Shown: positions 19,414 to 38,681 of the stretch, piece by piece
Layout: each line of letters begins with the position of its first letter
How positions within the stretch are numbered: the first letter of the stretch is position 1
Assembly: GCF_004153545.1 (NCBI RefSeq)
Contig: NZ_SDVA01000012.1
Coordinates: 1-64,000, forward strand
Direction: 5' to 3'
Source: Serinicoccus sediminis
GTDB lineage: Bacteria; Actinomycetota; Actinomycetes; Actinomycetales; Dermatophilaceae
Length of the DNA: 64,000 nucleotides
Program-made: the position numbers and the translations under genes
Notes under the pieces: generated by a model
Told to the model about the DNA's origin: nothing
Database searches by the model: none
Seen by the model: only the letters and a program-made list of their open reading frames with translations

Positions 19414-20031
19414 TCAAATCGGTGCCGCCAGGCACTCCCGCAGCTCCCCGGCCGACCAGGCCCCGCGGACGACCGGGCTCTCCCGCAGGTAGTCCACGAC
19501 GGCCTCGTCGTCCAGGCCGTGGCTCTGCCGAAGCCCTGCGGCCATGGTGCGCAGGTACGGGGCGGTCGGCGCCAGCCCGCCCAGGGCGTCCGGGTCCTCG
19601 GCGGTGAAGGTGAGCACCGCCCGGTCCCCGATGGTGCCCACCCGGTGGATGGTCTCGTACCGCCCGGGGCCGGCGACGTCGTAGCCGTGGGCCAGGACGC
19701 GGGCGAGGTCCAGCCCTCCCCCGGTCTCCCGGTGCATCTCCTGGGCGGCGACGTCGGCGAACTGGCCCTCGGTGAGCAGGTAGGCCCTGGCCCGCACCGT
19801 GCCCTCGCCCTCCCCGGGCACGTAGAAGGCCACCCCGCCACCCCAGGTCGAGGACCGCCACCCGAAGTGCAGCCGTCCGGGGAGGCTCACGGGGCGGTCC
19901 CCCGTCGGGGCGGCCGTGTCCCGGGCGCCCGTGTGCGACCGCAGGGCGCCGGCCGCCGCTCCCCCGGTGAGGTAGCGCTGGAACCGGTCCCGGTCGAGGT
20001 TGGAGCCGTACGCCGCATACCAGATCCTCAC
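19414..20031 (-). CDS. Gamma-glutamylcyclotransferase-fold protein
   Basis: A 205-residue protein with the GGCT-fold signature WYAAYGSNL at residues 4-12. Homologues in actinobacteria are often labelled gamma-glutamylcyclotransferase or, doubtfully, histone deacetylase. Real substrate unknown. The GTG at 20031 is chosen because family members start just before YAAYGSN; a CAGGCT -10-like box seven nt upstream would make it leaderless. It lies between the tuf terminator and the S10 promoter, an unusual place for a non-ribosomal gene. Confidence 0.75.
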   Translation of the reverse strand: MRIWYAAYGSNLDRDRFQRYLTGGAAAGALRSHTGARDTAAPTGDRPVSLPGRLHFGWRSSTWGGGVAFYVPGEGEGTVRARAYLLTEGQFADVAAQEMHRETGGGLDLARVLAHGYDVAGPGRYETIHRVGTIGDRAVLTFTAEDPDALGGLAPTAPYLRTMAAGLRQSHGLDDEAVVDYLRESPVVRGAWSAGELRECLAAPI

Positions 20032-20088
20032 CCGCCCCAGCCTGCCACGCCCCGGACCGTGCCGCGCCACCCGTTCCCCCGGCATACG

Positions 20089-20127
20089 AGCAGCCCCCGC
20101 CGCCGGTGACCGGCGACGGGGGCTGCT
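20089..20127 (-). terminator. tuf terminator
   Basis: A 39-nt near-perfect hairpin: AGCAGCCCCCG pairs with CGGGGGCTGCT and, after one mismatch, CGCCGG with CCGGCG, over a TGA loop. It starts 26 nt after the tuf stop and closes the rpsL-rpsG-fusA-tuf operon. No T-run. Confidence 0.85.
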
Positions 20128-20152
20128 GCTGCGGGACGGGGCCCGGGTCAGA

Positions 20153-21346
<1,194 letters not shown>

Positions 21347-21433
21347 TGGGGTGTCCTCCTGTTGGACTCGGGATGTGCGATCGTCACCGACCGGGGACCG
21401 GGGACGACGTCTGGATGGGTGTTGCTCGGTCCA

Positions 21434-21453
21434 TCACTCCGCGGACGGAGTGA
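21434..21453 (-). terminator. Small hairpin between fusA and tuf
   Basis: TCACTCCG (21434-21441) pairs with CGGAGTGA (21446-21453) over a CGGA loop, seven nt after the fusA stop. It could attenuate read-through or mark an RNA processing site, tuf being made in greater amounts than fusA. Confidence 0.4.
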
Positions 21454-21459
21454 GCGGGC

Positions 21460-23562
<2,103 letters not shown>

Positions 23563-23662
23563 AGTCTCTCTTCTCTGGTTGTCTCTCGTGGTCAGTGCGG
23601 TACCGGTGCGGGCCCGGTGCGGGGGGCGCGTCGTTCGCGCCGCGCCCGCACCAGCCCGGGGA

Positions 23663-24133
23663 TCACCAGCGGTAGTGCGCGAACGCCTTGTTGGCGTCGG
23701 CCATCTTGTGCGTGTCCTCGCGACGCTTCACCGCGGCACCCAGGCCGTTGCTCGCGTCGAGGATCTCGTTCATGAGGCGCTCGGTCATCGTCTTCTCGCG
23801 GCGCTGCCGGGAGTAGCCGACCAGCCAGCGCAGCGCCAGCGTGGTGCTGCGGTTGGGCTTGACCTCGATCGGCACCTGGTAGGTGGCGCCACCGACGCGG
23901 CGGGACTTGACCTCCAGCGCCGGCTTGACGTTGTCCAGCGCGCGCTTGAGGGTCTGCACGGGGTCGGTGCCGGTCTTGGCGCGGCAGCCCTCGAGGGCGC
24001 CGTAGACGATGCGCTCGGCGGTCGCCTTCTTGCCGTCCAGCAGGGTCTTGTTGACCAGCTGGGTCACCAGGGTCGAGCCGTAGACCGGGTCGTTGATGAG
24101 GGGACGCTTGGGAGCAGGGCCCTTACGAGGCAT
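23663..24133 (-). CDS. rpsG: 30S ribosomal protein uS7
   Basis: A 156-residue primary 16S-binding head protein starting [12 protein letters not shown] and ending NKAFAHYRW. The ATG overlaps the rpsL stop as TAATG. In E. coli uS7 regulates the str operon. Confidence 0.98.
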   Translation of the reverse strand: MPRKGPAPKRPLINDPVYGSTLVTQLVNKTLLDGKKATAERIVYGALEGCRAKTGTDPVQTLKRALDNVKPALEVKSRRVGGATYQVPIEVKPNRSTTLALRWLVGYSRQRREKTMTERLMNEILDASNGLGAAVKRREDTHKMADANKAFAHYRW

Positions 24134-24507
24134 TACTTCTTCTCCTTCTTCGCGCCGTACCGGGAACGGGACTGGTTGCGGCCCCGGACGCCCTGGGTGT
24201 CCAGGGAGCCGCGGATGATCTTGTAGCGGACGCCGGGGAGGTCCTTCACCCGGCCGCCGCGGACGAGCACGATCGAGTGCTCCTGGAGGTTGTGGCCGAC
24301 CCCGGGGATGTAGGCCGTGACCTCGACACCGCTGGTGAGGCGCACACGGGCGACCTTGCGCAGGGCGGAGTTCGGCTTCTTGGGGGTGGTCGTGTAGACA
24401 CGGGTGCAGACGCCGCGGCGCTGCGGGTTGCCCTTGAGGGCCGGGGAGTTGGTCTTCTTGACCTTGTCCTGCCGGCCCTTGCGGACAAGCTGGTTGATCG
24501 TAGGCAC
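24133..24507 (-). CDS. rpsL: 30S ribosomal protein uS12
   Basis: A 124-residue decoding-site protein. Lys43 ([10 protein letters not shown]) and Lys88 ([10 protein letters not shown]) are wild type, so streptomycin sensitivity at this protein is expected. The start is GTG at 24507 ([11 protein letters not shown]); longer open frames upstream do not match the family. Confidence 0.98.
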   Translation of the reverse strand: MPTINQLVRKGRQDKVKKTNSPALKGNPQRRGVCTRVYTTTPKKPNSALRKVARVRLTSGVEVTAYIPGVGHNLQEHSIVLVRGGRVKDLPGVRYKIIRGSLDTQGVRGRNQSRSRYGAKKEKK

Positions 24508-24757
24508 TGATGCTCCGTCAGTCGTCGTTGGTCTTCGCTGGCCGCACGGGGGTCCGCACGGGTCACGCTCCTTGGGTTGCGCCGCCCCTCGACCCCCGTG
24601 TTCGGGTGTGTCGGACCGGCTGCCCTCCCCTGCACTTCCCGACCGGCTCCCTCGGCCGGTGAGGGCCGCGGGCGTCCCGGACGGGCTGCCCGGCGAGAGA
24701 TGGGTGCGGACCGTCAGGTCCGCGCGCGTGCAGGACCTAGCCCGCACACAGTTCTCC

Positions 24758-24787
24758 AGGATACCGGGAGCGGCGGTGCGGGGCCAA
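24758..24787 (-). promoter_or_regulatory. Candidate str operon (rpsL) promoter
   Basis: Leftward: -35 TTGGCC (24787-24782), 18-bp spacer, -10 TATCCT (24763-24758). It lies just after the rpoC terminator hairpin and predicts a 5' leader of about 240 nt. The rest of the 366-bp rpoC-rpsL gap has no gene. Confidence 0.5.
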
Positions 24788-24807
24788 ATCGTCGGGCCCG
24801 GGACGCG

Positions 24808-24849
24808 CCAGGGGCGGGTATGCCGTGTGCACGGCATACCCGCCCCTGG
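24808..24849 (-). terminator. rpoC terminator, perfect 20-bp inverted repeat
   Basis: CCAGGGGCGGGTATGCCGTG (24808-24827) and its exact reverse complement (24830-24849) are separated by two bases; the real hairpin loop would use the inner few pairs. It starts 25 nt after the rpoC stop. Each arm contains a GGGTATGCC word. No T-run. Confidence 0.85.
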
Positions 24850-24873
24850 TCGTCGGCCCGGTGGGGGTTCGAC

Positions 24874-28800
<3,927 letters not shown>

Positions 28801-28862
28801 GTGATTCCTTCTCTCGTGATCTCGTAGAAAGAGCGTTAGATCTAGCTATGCGGTGGAGGTGC

Positions 28863-28896
28863 CCGCACCGGCCGCACGTGGTGGCGGCCGGTGCGG
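28863..28896 (-). terminator. Hairpin between rpoB and rpoC
   Basis: A 13-bp perfect stem (CCGCACCGGCCGC at 28863-28875 with its complement at 28884-28896) and 8-nt loop starts six nt after the rpoB stop. Since rpoC depends on rpoB transcription, this is more likely an RNA-processing or pausing element than a full terminator. Confidence 0.5.
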
Positions 28897-28902
28897 CATA
28901 CC

Positions 28903-32376
<3,474 letters not shown>

Positions 32377-32542
32377 GGATGGTCCTTCCACGGGCCTATG
32401 TGTGTGCGGCGGTCGTGCGTCGCCCGGCCTGCTCACGGATGCAGCACGAAGGGATGGTGTCCAGCGCCTCGACGGGCCGGCCGGGGCGCGCACCGATCTC
32501 TTCAGTGGGATCGAGGGCAGGTGAAGGGCAGCGCAAAGAATT

Positions 32543-32572
32543 ATCGTACACGCCGTATGGCCCGACGTCCAA
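32543..32572 (-). promoter_or_regulatory. Candidate rpoBC promoter
   Basis: Leftward: -35 TTGGAC (32572-32567), 18-bp spacer, -10 TACGAT (32548-32543), the last lying in an AT-rich TACGATAATTC patch unusual for this DNA. Predicted leader about 160 nt. It follows the rplL terminator, so rpoBC can be transcribed apart from rplJL. Confidence 0.65.
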
Positions 32573-32780
32573 CCCTGGAACGACGGGGCGTCCTGGACGG
32601 CGGGGCGTCGGCTCAGGGGCGGACGCGCCCCTGGTGGAGTCCGACACCGGCCCGGCGGCAGGTGCGTGCGTCGATGGTGCTCCTCGGAGGCCCCGGGCGT
32701 CAAGCACGCCCGCTCCCCCAGGCGTGTCTCCCCGTGGCACGTCGCCGCTCACGTCCGCCGCGGCACTCCCCCCTGACGCA

Positions 32781-32830
32781 CCGCGGGCGGGGCCGCAGCA
32801 CCCGTGCGGGTGCCTCGACCCCGCCCGCGG
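32781..32830 (-). terminator. Two-tier GC hairpin in the rplL-rpoB gap
   Basis: CCGCGGGCGGGG (32781-32792) pairs perfectly with CCCCGCCCGCGG (32819-32830). Inside it GCACCCG (32798-32804) pairs with CGGGTGC (32807-32813). With the neighbouring hairpin at 32845-32884 it forms a double terminator or attenuator ahead of rpoB. Confidence 0.6.
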
Positions 32831-32844
32831 CGGAGGTGAGAGGT

Positions 32845-32884
32845 GTCGGTGGGACCTCACGGCATGCGCCGTGGCCCCACCGAC
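32845..32884 (-). terminator. rplL terminator/attenuator
   Basis: GTCGGTGGG (32845-32853) pairs with CCCACCGAC (32876-32884), enclosing a CACGGC/GCCGTG stem. It starts five nt after the rplL stop, the position where rplJL-rpoBC attenuators lie in many bacteria. Confidence 0.7.
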
Positions 32885-32888
32885 GGGC

Positions 32889-33278
32889 TCACTTGAGGGT
32901 GACGGTCGCGCCGGCGCCCTCGAGCTGCTCCTTGGCCTTCTCGGCGGCCTCCTTGTCGACCTTCTCCAGGACCGGCTTCGGCGCACCGTCGACGAGGTCC
33001 TTGGCCTCCTTCAGGCCGAGGGAGGTCAGCGCGCGGACCTCCTTGATGACCTGGATCTTCTTGTCACCGGCGGCCTCGAGGACGACGTCGAACTCGTCCT
33101 GCTCCTCGGCCGCGGCCTCGTCGCCGCCACCGGCGGCGGGGGCGCCGGCCGCGACGGCGACCGGGGCGGCGGCGGTGACCTCGAAGGTGTCCTCGAAGGC
33201 CTTGACGAACTCGGACAGCTCGATGAGGGTCATCTCCTTGAACTGGTCAAGGAGCTCCTCGGTGCTCAGCTTCGCCAT
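32889..33278 (-). CDS. rplL: 50S ribosomal protein bL12 (L7/L12)
   Basis: A 129-residue stalk protein that recruits translational GTPases. The N-terminal dimerisation helix ([13 protein letters not shown]), the Ala/Gly hinge near 40-55 and the C-terminal domain with [16 protein letters not shown] are all present. Confidence 0.98.
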   Translation of the reverse strand: MAKLSTEELLDQFKEMTLIELSEFVKAFEDTFEVTAAAPVAVAAGAPAAGGGDEAAAEEQDEFDVVLEAAGDKKIQVIKEVRALTSLGLKEAKDLVDGAPKPVLEKVDKEAAEKAKEQLEGAGATVTLK

Positions 33279-33358
33279 GATGGGCGTTCCTTCCTGTTGT
33301 ATGCCGTGAGTGGCGTTGTGTGGATGCGCTGCTCGCGTGACCCGTGGGGCCGGCGCGG

Positions 33359-34003
33359 TCAGCCCTCGTCGCCACCCTCGGCGACGTCGGTGCCCGCCCC
33401 GGCCTCTGCCGGTGCGGTGGTGTCGACGGAGTCCGCCGACGGGGTCTCGTCGGCAGCCGCCGACGTCGCCCCGGAGAGGGGACCGCCCTGCTCCTCGACC
33501 TTCGCGCGCAGCGCCTCGACGACCCGGGCGGTCGACGACAGCGGAGCGGCGAACAGGCCGGCAGCCTTGGACAGGTTGCCCTTCATGGCACCTGCCAGCT
33601 TGGCCAGCAGGACCTCGCGGGACTCCAGGTCCGCGAGCGTGGTGATCTCGGCGGGGCTCAACGGGCGACCGTCGAGCACACCACCCTTGATGACCAGGGC
33701 CGGGTTGGCCTTGGCGAAGTCACGCAGCCCCTTGGCCGCCTCGACCGGGTCACCGGTGACGAAGGCGATGGCCGTGGGGCCCTGCAGGTGCTCGTCGAGG
33801 CCTTCGATGCCGGCCTCGGCAGCAGCACGCTTGGTGAGCGTGTTCTTCACCACGGCGTAGGTGGCGTGCTCTCGCATGGAGGCGCGCAGCTCGGTGATCT
33901 GGCTCACCCGCAGCCCGCGGTACTCCGTGAGCACGGCCCCACCGGAGCTGCGGAACTTCTCCGTCAGCTCGGCGATGGCAGCAACCTTCTCGGGCGTCGC
34001 CAT
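33359..34003 (-). CDS. rplJ: 50S ribosomal protein uL10 with acidic tail
   Basis: A 214-residue stalk base protein starting [17 protein letters not shown]. The L12-binding C-terminal helix is followed by about 40 residues rich in Ala, Asp, Thr and Glu. ATG at 34003 with AGGAGG-like box (GAAGGAGGCC). First gene of the stalk operon; uL10-L12 often autoregulates it. Confidence 0.97.
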   Translation of the reverse strand: MATPEKVAAIAELTEKFRSSGGAVLTEYRGLRVSQITELRASMREHATYAVVKNTLTKRAAAEAGIEGLDEHLQGPTAIAFVTGDPVEAAKGLRDFAKANPALVIKGGVLDGRPLSPAEITTLADLESREVLLAKLAGAMKGNLSKAAGLFAAPLSSTARVVEALRAKVEEQGGPLSGATSAAADETPSADSVDTTAPAEAGAGTDVAEGGDEG

Positions 34004-34055
34004 ACTGGCCTCCTTCACGTCGTGGTGCCGGCTACCCCCCGGCCCGACATGACGA

Positions 34056-34083
34056 GAGCCCCGGCGCAGGCGCACCGGGGCTC
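34056..34083 (-). promoter_or_regulatory. Hairpin in the rplJ leader
   Basis: GAGCCCCGG (34056-34064) pairs with CCGGGGCTC (34075-34083), 10-nt loop, 53 nt upstream of the rplJ start. Position suits an uL10-L12 autoregulatory leader (known in other bacteria), but no L10-leader consensus was confirmed. Confidence 0.45.
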
Positions 34084-34231
34084 GCAGGACGTGTGTCGGC
34101 CAGGGCCGACGGTCGTGCTCGGTTCACCTGCGCTGGCGCCCGACGTGGTCGGAACCTTCGGCCGACGCCACCCGACCCGGCTCGCGCCGGACCCGGGCAC
34201 GCCGACAACCGGCGGTCTTGGGTATGTCCTC

Positions 34232-34261
34232 AGGGTAACGGCATACCCGGGGGTGGTCCAA
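34232..34261 (-). promoter_or_regulatory. Candidate rplJL promoter
   Basis: Leftward: -35 TTGGAC (34261-34256), 18-bp spacer, -10 TACCCT (34237-34232). Same -35 and spacer as the rpoB candidate. Predicted leader about 220 nt, containing the hairpin at 34056-34083. The divergent MFS gene starts 52 bp away on the plus strand. A GGGTATGtC/GGCATACCC inverted pair overlaps the -10. Confidence 0.5.
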
Positions 34262-34312
34262 ATCCCGCGGCCCGGCGGCAGGGGCGCTGCCGGCGGGCGG
34301 CATCATGGTCCG

Positions 34313-35638
34313 GTGAGCGAGCAGACGGCGCGGGAGCGGTGGTACCACCGGTTCGTCACCGCGGACGAGGAGGCCGAGAGCGACTTCGGGGGCACCGAGC
34401 GGGTGAGCAGCGGAGGACTGCGGCTCATCGGGGCCAACGCGTTGCAGAGCATCGGCGACCAGGTGGTCAACGCCAAGACGGTCCTGCCCTGGCTGCTCAC
34501 CCTGCTGGGCGCGCCCGCCGCGTTGGTCGGCCTGCTCGTGCCGGTCCGCGAGGCCGGGTCGATGCTGCCGCAGGCCGCGCTCACCCCCTGGGTGGTGTCC
34601 CGGCCCCGGCGCACGCGGGTGTGGATGGTCGGTGCGGCCGGCCAGGCGGTCGCGACGGCGGCGATGGCCGTGGGGGCGCTGCTGCTCGACGGCTGGGTGG
34701 CCGGCGTCGTGGTCCTGGTCGCGCTCGCGGTCTTCGCCCTGGCCCGCTGCCTGTGCTCGATGGCGGCCAAGGACGTGCAGGGCCGGACCGTGCCCAAGGG
34801 GCAGCGGGGTCAGGTGACCGGCGCCGCGACCATGGTCTCGGGGGTGGCCGCGCTGGTCCTCGGGGTGTCCCTGCAGCTGCTCGGTCCCGGCCTCGACGCC
34901 CCGGTGCTGGCAGCCTTCCTGCTCGGCGCGGCGCTGATGTGGGCGCTGGCGGTCGCCGTGTACGCCGGGATCCCCGAGCAGCCGCAGGAGCCGGAGGAGC
35001 GCCGTGAGCCCTGGTGGGCCGACACCGTGGGCCTCCTGCGCGACGACGCCGGGTTCCGCCGGTTCGTCCTCGCCCGGGGGCTGCTGCTGGTGTCGGCGCT
35101 GGCGCCGCCCTTCCTCGTGACCCTGGCGGTCGAGGCGGGCCGGTCGGGCGGCCAGGACGGGCTCGCCGCCCTGCTCGGGGGCCTGGGGTCGTTCGTCATC
35201 GCCCAGGGGGTCGCCTCGGTCGTCGGCGGGCGGGTCTTCGGGTCGCTCGCCGACCGGTCCAGCCGGCTCGTCATGGTGCTGGGCGCCCTCGTCGCCTCGC
35301 TGGTGGTCCTGCTGGCCGTGGTGGCGGTCCTGGTGCTGCAGCAGAGGCCGGCGGCGCTGCTCGGGGTGCTGGTCGCGGCATACCTCGTGCTGAGCCTGGT
35401 GCACGTCGGCGTCCGGGTGGCCCGCAAGACGTATGTCGTGGACCTCGCCGAGGGCGACCTGCGCACCCGGTACGTCGCGGTGTCGAACACCGCGATGGGG
35501 GTCATCCTGCTCGTCACCGGTGCCGTGAGCGCGGCCCTGGCCACGCTGGGGGCGGTCCCGGCGCTGGTCTTCCTGGCGCTGCTCGGCCTCGTCGGCGCCG
35601 CCGTGTCCTGGCGGCTGCCCGAGGTGTCCCGCGGCTGA
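34313..35638 (+). CDS. MFS transporter of unknown substrate
   Basis: A 441-residue integral membrane protein with about 12 hydrophobic segments in two halves split by a hydrophilic loop near 225-240 (PEQPQEPEERREP). It fits the major facilitator superfamily; substrate not predictable. The GTG at 34313 is the only sensible start; a CATCAT -10-like box ends six nt before it, so the mRNA may be leaderless. The only plus-strand gene inside the ribosomal cluster. Confidence 0.8.
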   Translation: MSEQTARERWYHRFVTADEEAESDFGGTERVSSGGLRLIGANALQSIGDQVVNAKTVLPWLLTLLGAPAALVGLLVPVREAGSMLPQAALTPWVVSRPRRTRVWMVGAAGQAVATAAMAVGALLLDGWVAGVVVLVALAVFALARCLCSMAAKDVQGRTVPKGQRGQVTGAATMVSGVAALVLGVSLQLLGPGLDAPVLAAFLLGAALMWALAVAVYAGIPEQPQEPEERREPWWADTVGLLRDDAGFRRFVLARGLLLVSALAPPFLVTLAVEAGRSGGQDGLAALLGGLGSFVIAQGVASVVGGRVFGSLADRSSRLVMVLGALVASLVVLLAVVAVLVLQQRPAALLGVLVAAYLVLSLVHVGVRVARKTYVVDLAEGDLRTRYVAVSNTAMGVILLVTGAVSAALATLGAVPALVFLALLGLVGAAVSWRLPEVSRG

Positions 35639-35735
35639 GCAGCCGGGGGGTTCGGCACGACCCCAGAGCTCCACTGCCCCTGCCCTTCGTCCCCGGAGTC
35701 CCACAGGCCCCACGATGCGACGACAGTGCCCGTGA

Positions 35736-35772
35736 GCGGGGATATGTCCCCGGCAGGTGGTCGTATCCCCGC
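35736..35772 (+). terminator. Possible terminator of the MFS gene
   Basis: GCGGGGATA (35736-35744) and TATCCCCGC (35764-35772) form a 9-bp stem over a 19-nt loop, about 100 nt after the MFS stop. The rest of the 277-bp MFS-rplA gap holds only the rplA terminator. Confidence 0.4.
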
Positions 35773-35844
35773 ACGCTGGGGCCCCTGTGAGACGTGGGGC
35801 CGATGAGACGGCACCCGGGGCGGCACGTCAGGCGTCCGCCGGGA

Positions 35845-35891
35845 CGACGACGCCCCCGGGAGCACACGAGGTGCTGCCGGGGGCGTCGTCG
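35845..35891 (-). terminator. rplA terminator
   Basis: A 15-bp perfect outer stem (CGACGACGCCCCCGG at 35845-35859, complement at 35877-35891) encloses AGCAC/GTGCT. It starts 24 nt after the rplA stop and ends the secE-nusG-rplK-rplA unit; it may also serve the convergent MFS gene. Confidence 0.8.
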
Positions 35892-35915
35892 ACGGCGGGG
35901 TGGCCGCTGCAGGCC

Positions 35916-36632
35916 TCACTCGGCCGGCGCGGTCTCCAGGACGCTCGAGACGCGGGCCGGGTCCATCGGGATGCCCGGGCCCATCGTCGTCGACATGGTC
36001 GCCTTGGTGACGTAGCGACCCTTGGAGCTGGTCGGCTTCAGCCGAAGGATCTCCTCGATCGCGACGGCGTAGTTCTGCGCCAGCGTCGCCTCGTCGAAGG
36101 AGGTCTTGCCGATGATGAAGTGGAGGTTGGCGTGCTTGTCCACGCGGAACTCGATCTTGCCGCCCTTGATGTCGGACACGGCCTTGGCGGTGTCCATCGT
36201 GACGGTGCCCGTCTTGGGGTTGGGCATGAGCCCGCGGGGGCCGAGCACCTTGCCCAGGCGGCCGACCTTGCCCATGAGGTCCGGCGTGGCGACGACGGCG
36301 TCGAAGTCCGTCCAGCCGCCGGAGACCCGCTCGATCATGTCGTCCGAGCCGACGTAGTCGGCGCCGGCGTCCAGGGCGGCCTGCGCCTTGTCGCCGTTGG
36401 CGAAGACCAGGACGCGGGCGGTCTTGCCCGTGCCGCCGGGCAGGTTGACGGTGCCGCGGACGAGCTGGTCGGCCTTGCGCGGGTCGACGCCCAGACGCAG
36501 GGCGACCTCGACGGTCGCGTCGTACTTCGTGGTGCTGGTCTCCTTGGCCAGGCGGATCGCCTCGCGCGGGGTGTAGAACGACCCCTCGCCGAGCTTCTCC
36601 GCGGAGGCGCGGTAGGCCTTGCTGCGCTTCAT
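35916..36632 (-). CDS. rplA: 50S ribosomal protein uL1
   Basis: A 238-residue L1-stalk protein with the two-domain pattern: [20 protein letters not shown] near 45-64 and [25 protein letters not shown] in the centre. In E. coli it represses rplK-rplA translation. 113 bp, with a hairpin, separate it from rplK. Confidence 0.98.
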   Translation of the reverse strand: MKRSKAYRASAEKLGEGSFYTPREAIRLAKETSTTKYDATVEVALRLGVDPRKADQLVRGTVNLPGGTGKTARVLVFANGDKAQAALDAGADYVGSDDMIERVSGGWTDFDAVVATPDLMGKVGRLGKVLGPRGLMPNPKTGTVTMDTAKAVSDIKGGKIEFRVDKHANLHFIIGKTSFDEATLAQNYAVAIEEILRLKPTSSKGRYVTKATMSTTMGPGIPMDPARVSSVLETAPAE

Positions 36633-36700
36633 GTGTCACTCCTCGTGGTGATGGTGGAGCTGTGGTCGGACGGGCCGAAGCGGGCCCTGCCACAGGGTTC

Positions 36701-36739
36701 GGGGTATGCCGTGCGCCCGGCCGGGCGCCGGCATACCCC
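36701..36739 (-). terminator. Hairpin between rplK and rplA built from an inverted GGTATGCC pair
   Basis: GGGGTATGCCG (36701-36711) pairs with CGGCATACCCC (36729-36739); after a one-base bulge GCGCCCGG pairs with CCGGGCGC. It starts six nt after the rplK stop. Likely attenuation between the two genes. Confidence 0.6.
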
Positions 36740-36745
36740 GGGGGT

Positions 36746-37174
36746 TCAGCTGGTGGTGATGCCCATCGACCGGGCGGTGCCGGCGATGATGCGCTTGGCC
36801 ATGTCCAGGTCGTTGGCGTTGAGGTCGGCCATCTTCATCTCGGCGATCTCGGTGAGCTGCGCGTCGTTCAGCGTGCCGACCTTGGTCTTGTGCGGCTCGC
36901 CCGAGCCCTTGCCGACGCCCGCGGCCTTCTTGATGAGCTCGGCGGCCGGCGGGGTCTTGGTGATGAAGGTGAACGAGCGGTCCTCGTAGACCGTGATCTC
37001 GACCGGGATGACATTGCCACGCTGGGACTCCGTCGCGGCGTTGTAGGCCTTGACGAACTCCATGATGTTGACGCCGTGCTGACCCAGCGCGGGGCCGACG
37101 GGCGGGGCCGGGGTGGCGGCGCCGGCCTGGATCTGCAGCTTGATGAAGCCGCTGACCTTCTTCTTGGGGGGCAT
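36746..37174 (-). CDS. rplK: 50S ribosomal protein uL11
   Basis: A 142-residue GTPase-centre protein, [18 protein letters not shown] at the start, with the proline-rich [19 protein letters not shown] (thiostrepton-contact region) intact. The usual length. Confidence 0.98.
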   Translation of the reverse strand: MPPKKKVSGFIKLQIQAGAATPAPPVGPALGQHGVNIMEFVKAYNAATESQRGNVIPVEITVYEDRSFTFITKTPPAAELIKKAAGVGKGSGEPHKTKVGTLNDAQLTEIAEMKMADLNANDLDMAKRIIAGTARSMGITTS

Positions 37175-37248
37175 GGTGCTCTCCTTGGTTGCTGGGCCGA
37201 CGCCGTGGGCGATGACCCGGTTGCATGCCGCTCACCGGCTGGTGACGG

Positions 37249-37274
37249 CGGGGGTGTCCGGGGGCAGACCCCCG
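37249..37274 (-). terminator. Weak hairpin after nusG
   Basis: CGGGGGT (37249-37255) pairs with ACCCCCG (37268-37274) over a 12-nt loop, five nt after the nusG stop. Probably a minor attenuator in the nusG-rplK gap. Confidence 0.3.
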
Positions 37275-37279
37275 AAGGA

Positions 37280-38092
37280 TCAGATCTTGGCGACCTGGTT
37301 GAACGACAGCTCGACGGGGGTCTCGCGGCCGAAGATGGAGACCAGCACCTTGAGCTTGTTGCTCTCGGGCAGGATCTCGGAGATCGTCGCCGGCAGGGTC
37401 TCGAACGGGCCCTCCATGACGGTGACCGACTCGCCGACCTCGAAGTCGACGTGCGGCTGGGCCGGGCGGCTGAAGCCGTCGTCGGAGGTGGTGCCCGAGT
37501 CGTCCGCGGCGCTGGGGGCCGGGGTCGGGGTGTCGAACTTCGGGGCCAGCATGCTGACGACCTCGTCGATGCTCAGCGGCACCGGCTGGTGGGCGTTGCC
37601 GACGAAGCCGGTGACGCCCGGCGTGTGCCGGACGGCGCCCCACGACTCGTCGGTGAGCTCCATCCGGACCAGCACGTAGCCGGGCATCCGCACGCGGCGC
37701 ACCTGCTTGCGCTGGCCGTTCTTGATCTCGGTCACCTCCTCCATGGGGACCTCCACCTCGAAGATGTAGTCCTCCATGTTGAGGCTGGTGATGCGGGTCT
37801 CCAGGTTGTGCTTGACCCGGTTCTCGTAGCCCGCGTAGGAGTGGACGACGAACCAGTCGCCGTACTTGCCGCGCAGGACCGCGGTGAACTCCTCGAGCGG
37901 GTCCACCGCCTCGAGGACCTCCTCCGCGTCGGCGGGCTCCTCGGAGGTCACCTCCTCGTCCTCGCCGTAGACGGCCTCCTCCACGGGGTCGGCCGGGGCG
38001 TCACCGTCGAGACGCTCGGCGGCCTCCACGTCGGCGTCCTGCACGGACTGCTCGGCGGTGACCTCGTCGTGGTCGGGGGTCTGCTCGGACAT
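37280..38092 (-). CDS. nusG: Transcription termination/antitermination protein NusG
   Basis: A 270-residue RNA polymerase-binding factor. The NGN domain (about 75-185, with [20 protein letters not shown]) is preceded by an acidic extension rich in Glu, Asp and Ala. A Pro/Ser/Asp linker of about 35 residues separates it from the KOW domain (about 218-270, [19 protein letters not shown]). Long acidic N-termini are usual in actinobacteria. Confidence 0.97.
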   Translation of the reverse strand: MSEQTPDHDEVTAEQSVQDADVEAAERLDGDAPADPVEEAVYGEDEEVTSEEPADAEEVLEAVDPLEEFTAVLRGKYGDWFVVHSYAGYENRVKHNLETRITSLNMEDYIFEVEVPMEEVTEIKNGQRKQVRRVRMPGYVLVRMELTDESWGAVRHTPGVTGFVGNAHQPVPLSIDEVVSMLAPKFDTPTPAPSAADDSGTTSDDGFSRPAQPHVDFEVGESVTVMEGPFETLPATISEILPESNKLKVLVSIFGRETPVELSFNQVAKI

Positions 38093-38150
38093 GCCCTACT
38101 TCCTCAATGTCGTGTCCGCGGCGCCGAACGGCGCCGCGTGCTGCTCGCGG

Positions 38151-38396
38151 TCAGGCCCCGAAGACGAGACCGACCAGCCACTGGAACAGCTGGTCCAGGC
38201 CGAAGACGAACGCCATCATCACCAGCACGAAGACGAAGACGACGATCGTGTAGGTGATGAGCTCGTTGCGCGTGGGCTGGACGACCTTGCGCAGCTCGGC
38301 CATGACCTGCTCGACGAAGGTCGACGGGCGGCCGCCCTGGCCGGCGCCGGCCTGGCTGCGAGCGGCACCGTCGGTGTCGCGGGCGGGGTTCGCCAC
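38151..38396 (-). CDS. secE: Preprotein translocase subunit SecE
   Basis: An 81-residue protein with one C-terminal membrane segment (about 49-78) preceded by the conserved VMAELRKVVQPTRNELI amphipathic helix. It clamps SecY. Lies between tRNA-Trp and nusG, a widely conserved order. Confidence 0.96.
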   Translation of the reverse strand: MANPARDTDGAARSQAGAGQGGRPSTFVEQVMAELRKVVQPTRNELITYTIVVFVFVLVMMAFVFGLDQLFQWLVGLVFGA

Positions 38397-38455
38397 GGCT
38401 CGCCTTCCTGTCGCAGGTCTGGGTTCTCCGGCGGGCAGGATGCCTACCGGTCACG

Positions 38456-38528
38456 CAGGGCAAGAGGGACTCGAACCCCCAACCGCCGGTTTTGGAGACC
38501 GGTGCTCTACCAATTGAGCTATTGCCCT
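38456..38528 (-). tRNA. tRNA-Trp (CCA)
   Basis: A full cloverleaf on the minus strand: acceptor AGGGCAA/TTGCCCT, D arm GCTC/GAGC, anticodon stem CCGGT/ACCGG with loop CTCCAAA (anticodon CCA), T loop TTCGAGT. Discriminator G; CCA is not encoded. Directly upstream of secE, as in many bacteria. Confidence 0.95.
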
Positions 38529-38600
38529 TCACCAGGTCCTCGCGGTGCCGGCCTGCTGCTGGGGGGCAGGCTGGCGCCTCGTGCGAACACCCGAACAAGC

Positions 38601-38629
38601 AGTCTACGGGACGCCCGACAGGTGGGCAA
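38601..38629 (-). promoter_or_regulatory. Candidate tRNA-Trp/secE/nusG promoter
   Basis: Leftward: -35 TTGCCC (38629-38624), 17-bp spacer, -10 TAGACT (38606-38601), about 70 nt upstream of the tRNA. No other promoter-like array was seen in the 59 bp between the tRNA and secE, so they may share a transcript. Confidence 0.5.
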
Positions 38630-38681
38630 AAGCCGGACCGGGTTTGACCCTACGTGAACCCGCGGTGCCATGATGGGCGGC

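Noticed and set aside
38670-38681. ATG pair at 38670 and 38673 as aminotransferase start
   Set aside because: They lie inside the CATGAT -10-like box and lack a ribosome-binding site; the GTG at 38682 fits homologues (SEQTRIS) and the leaderless pattern better.
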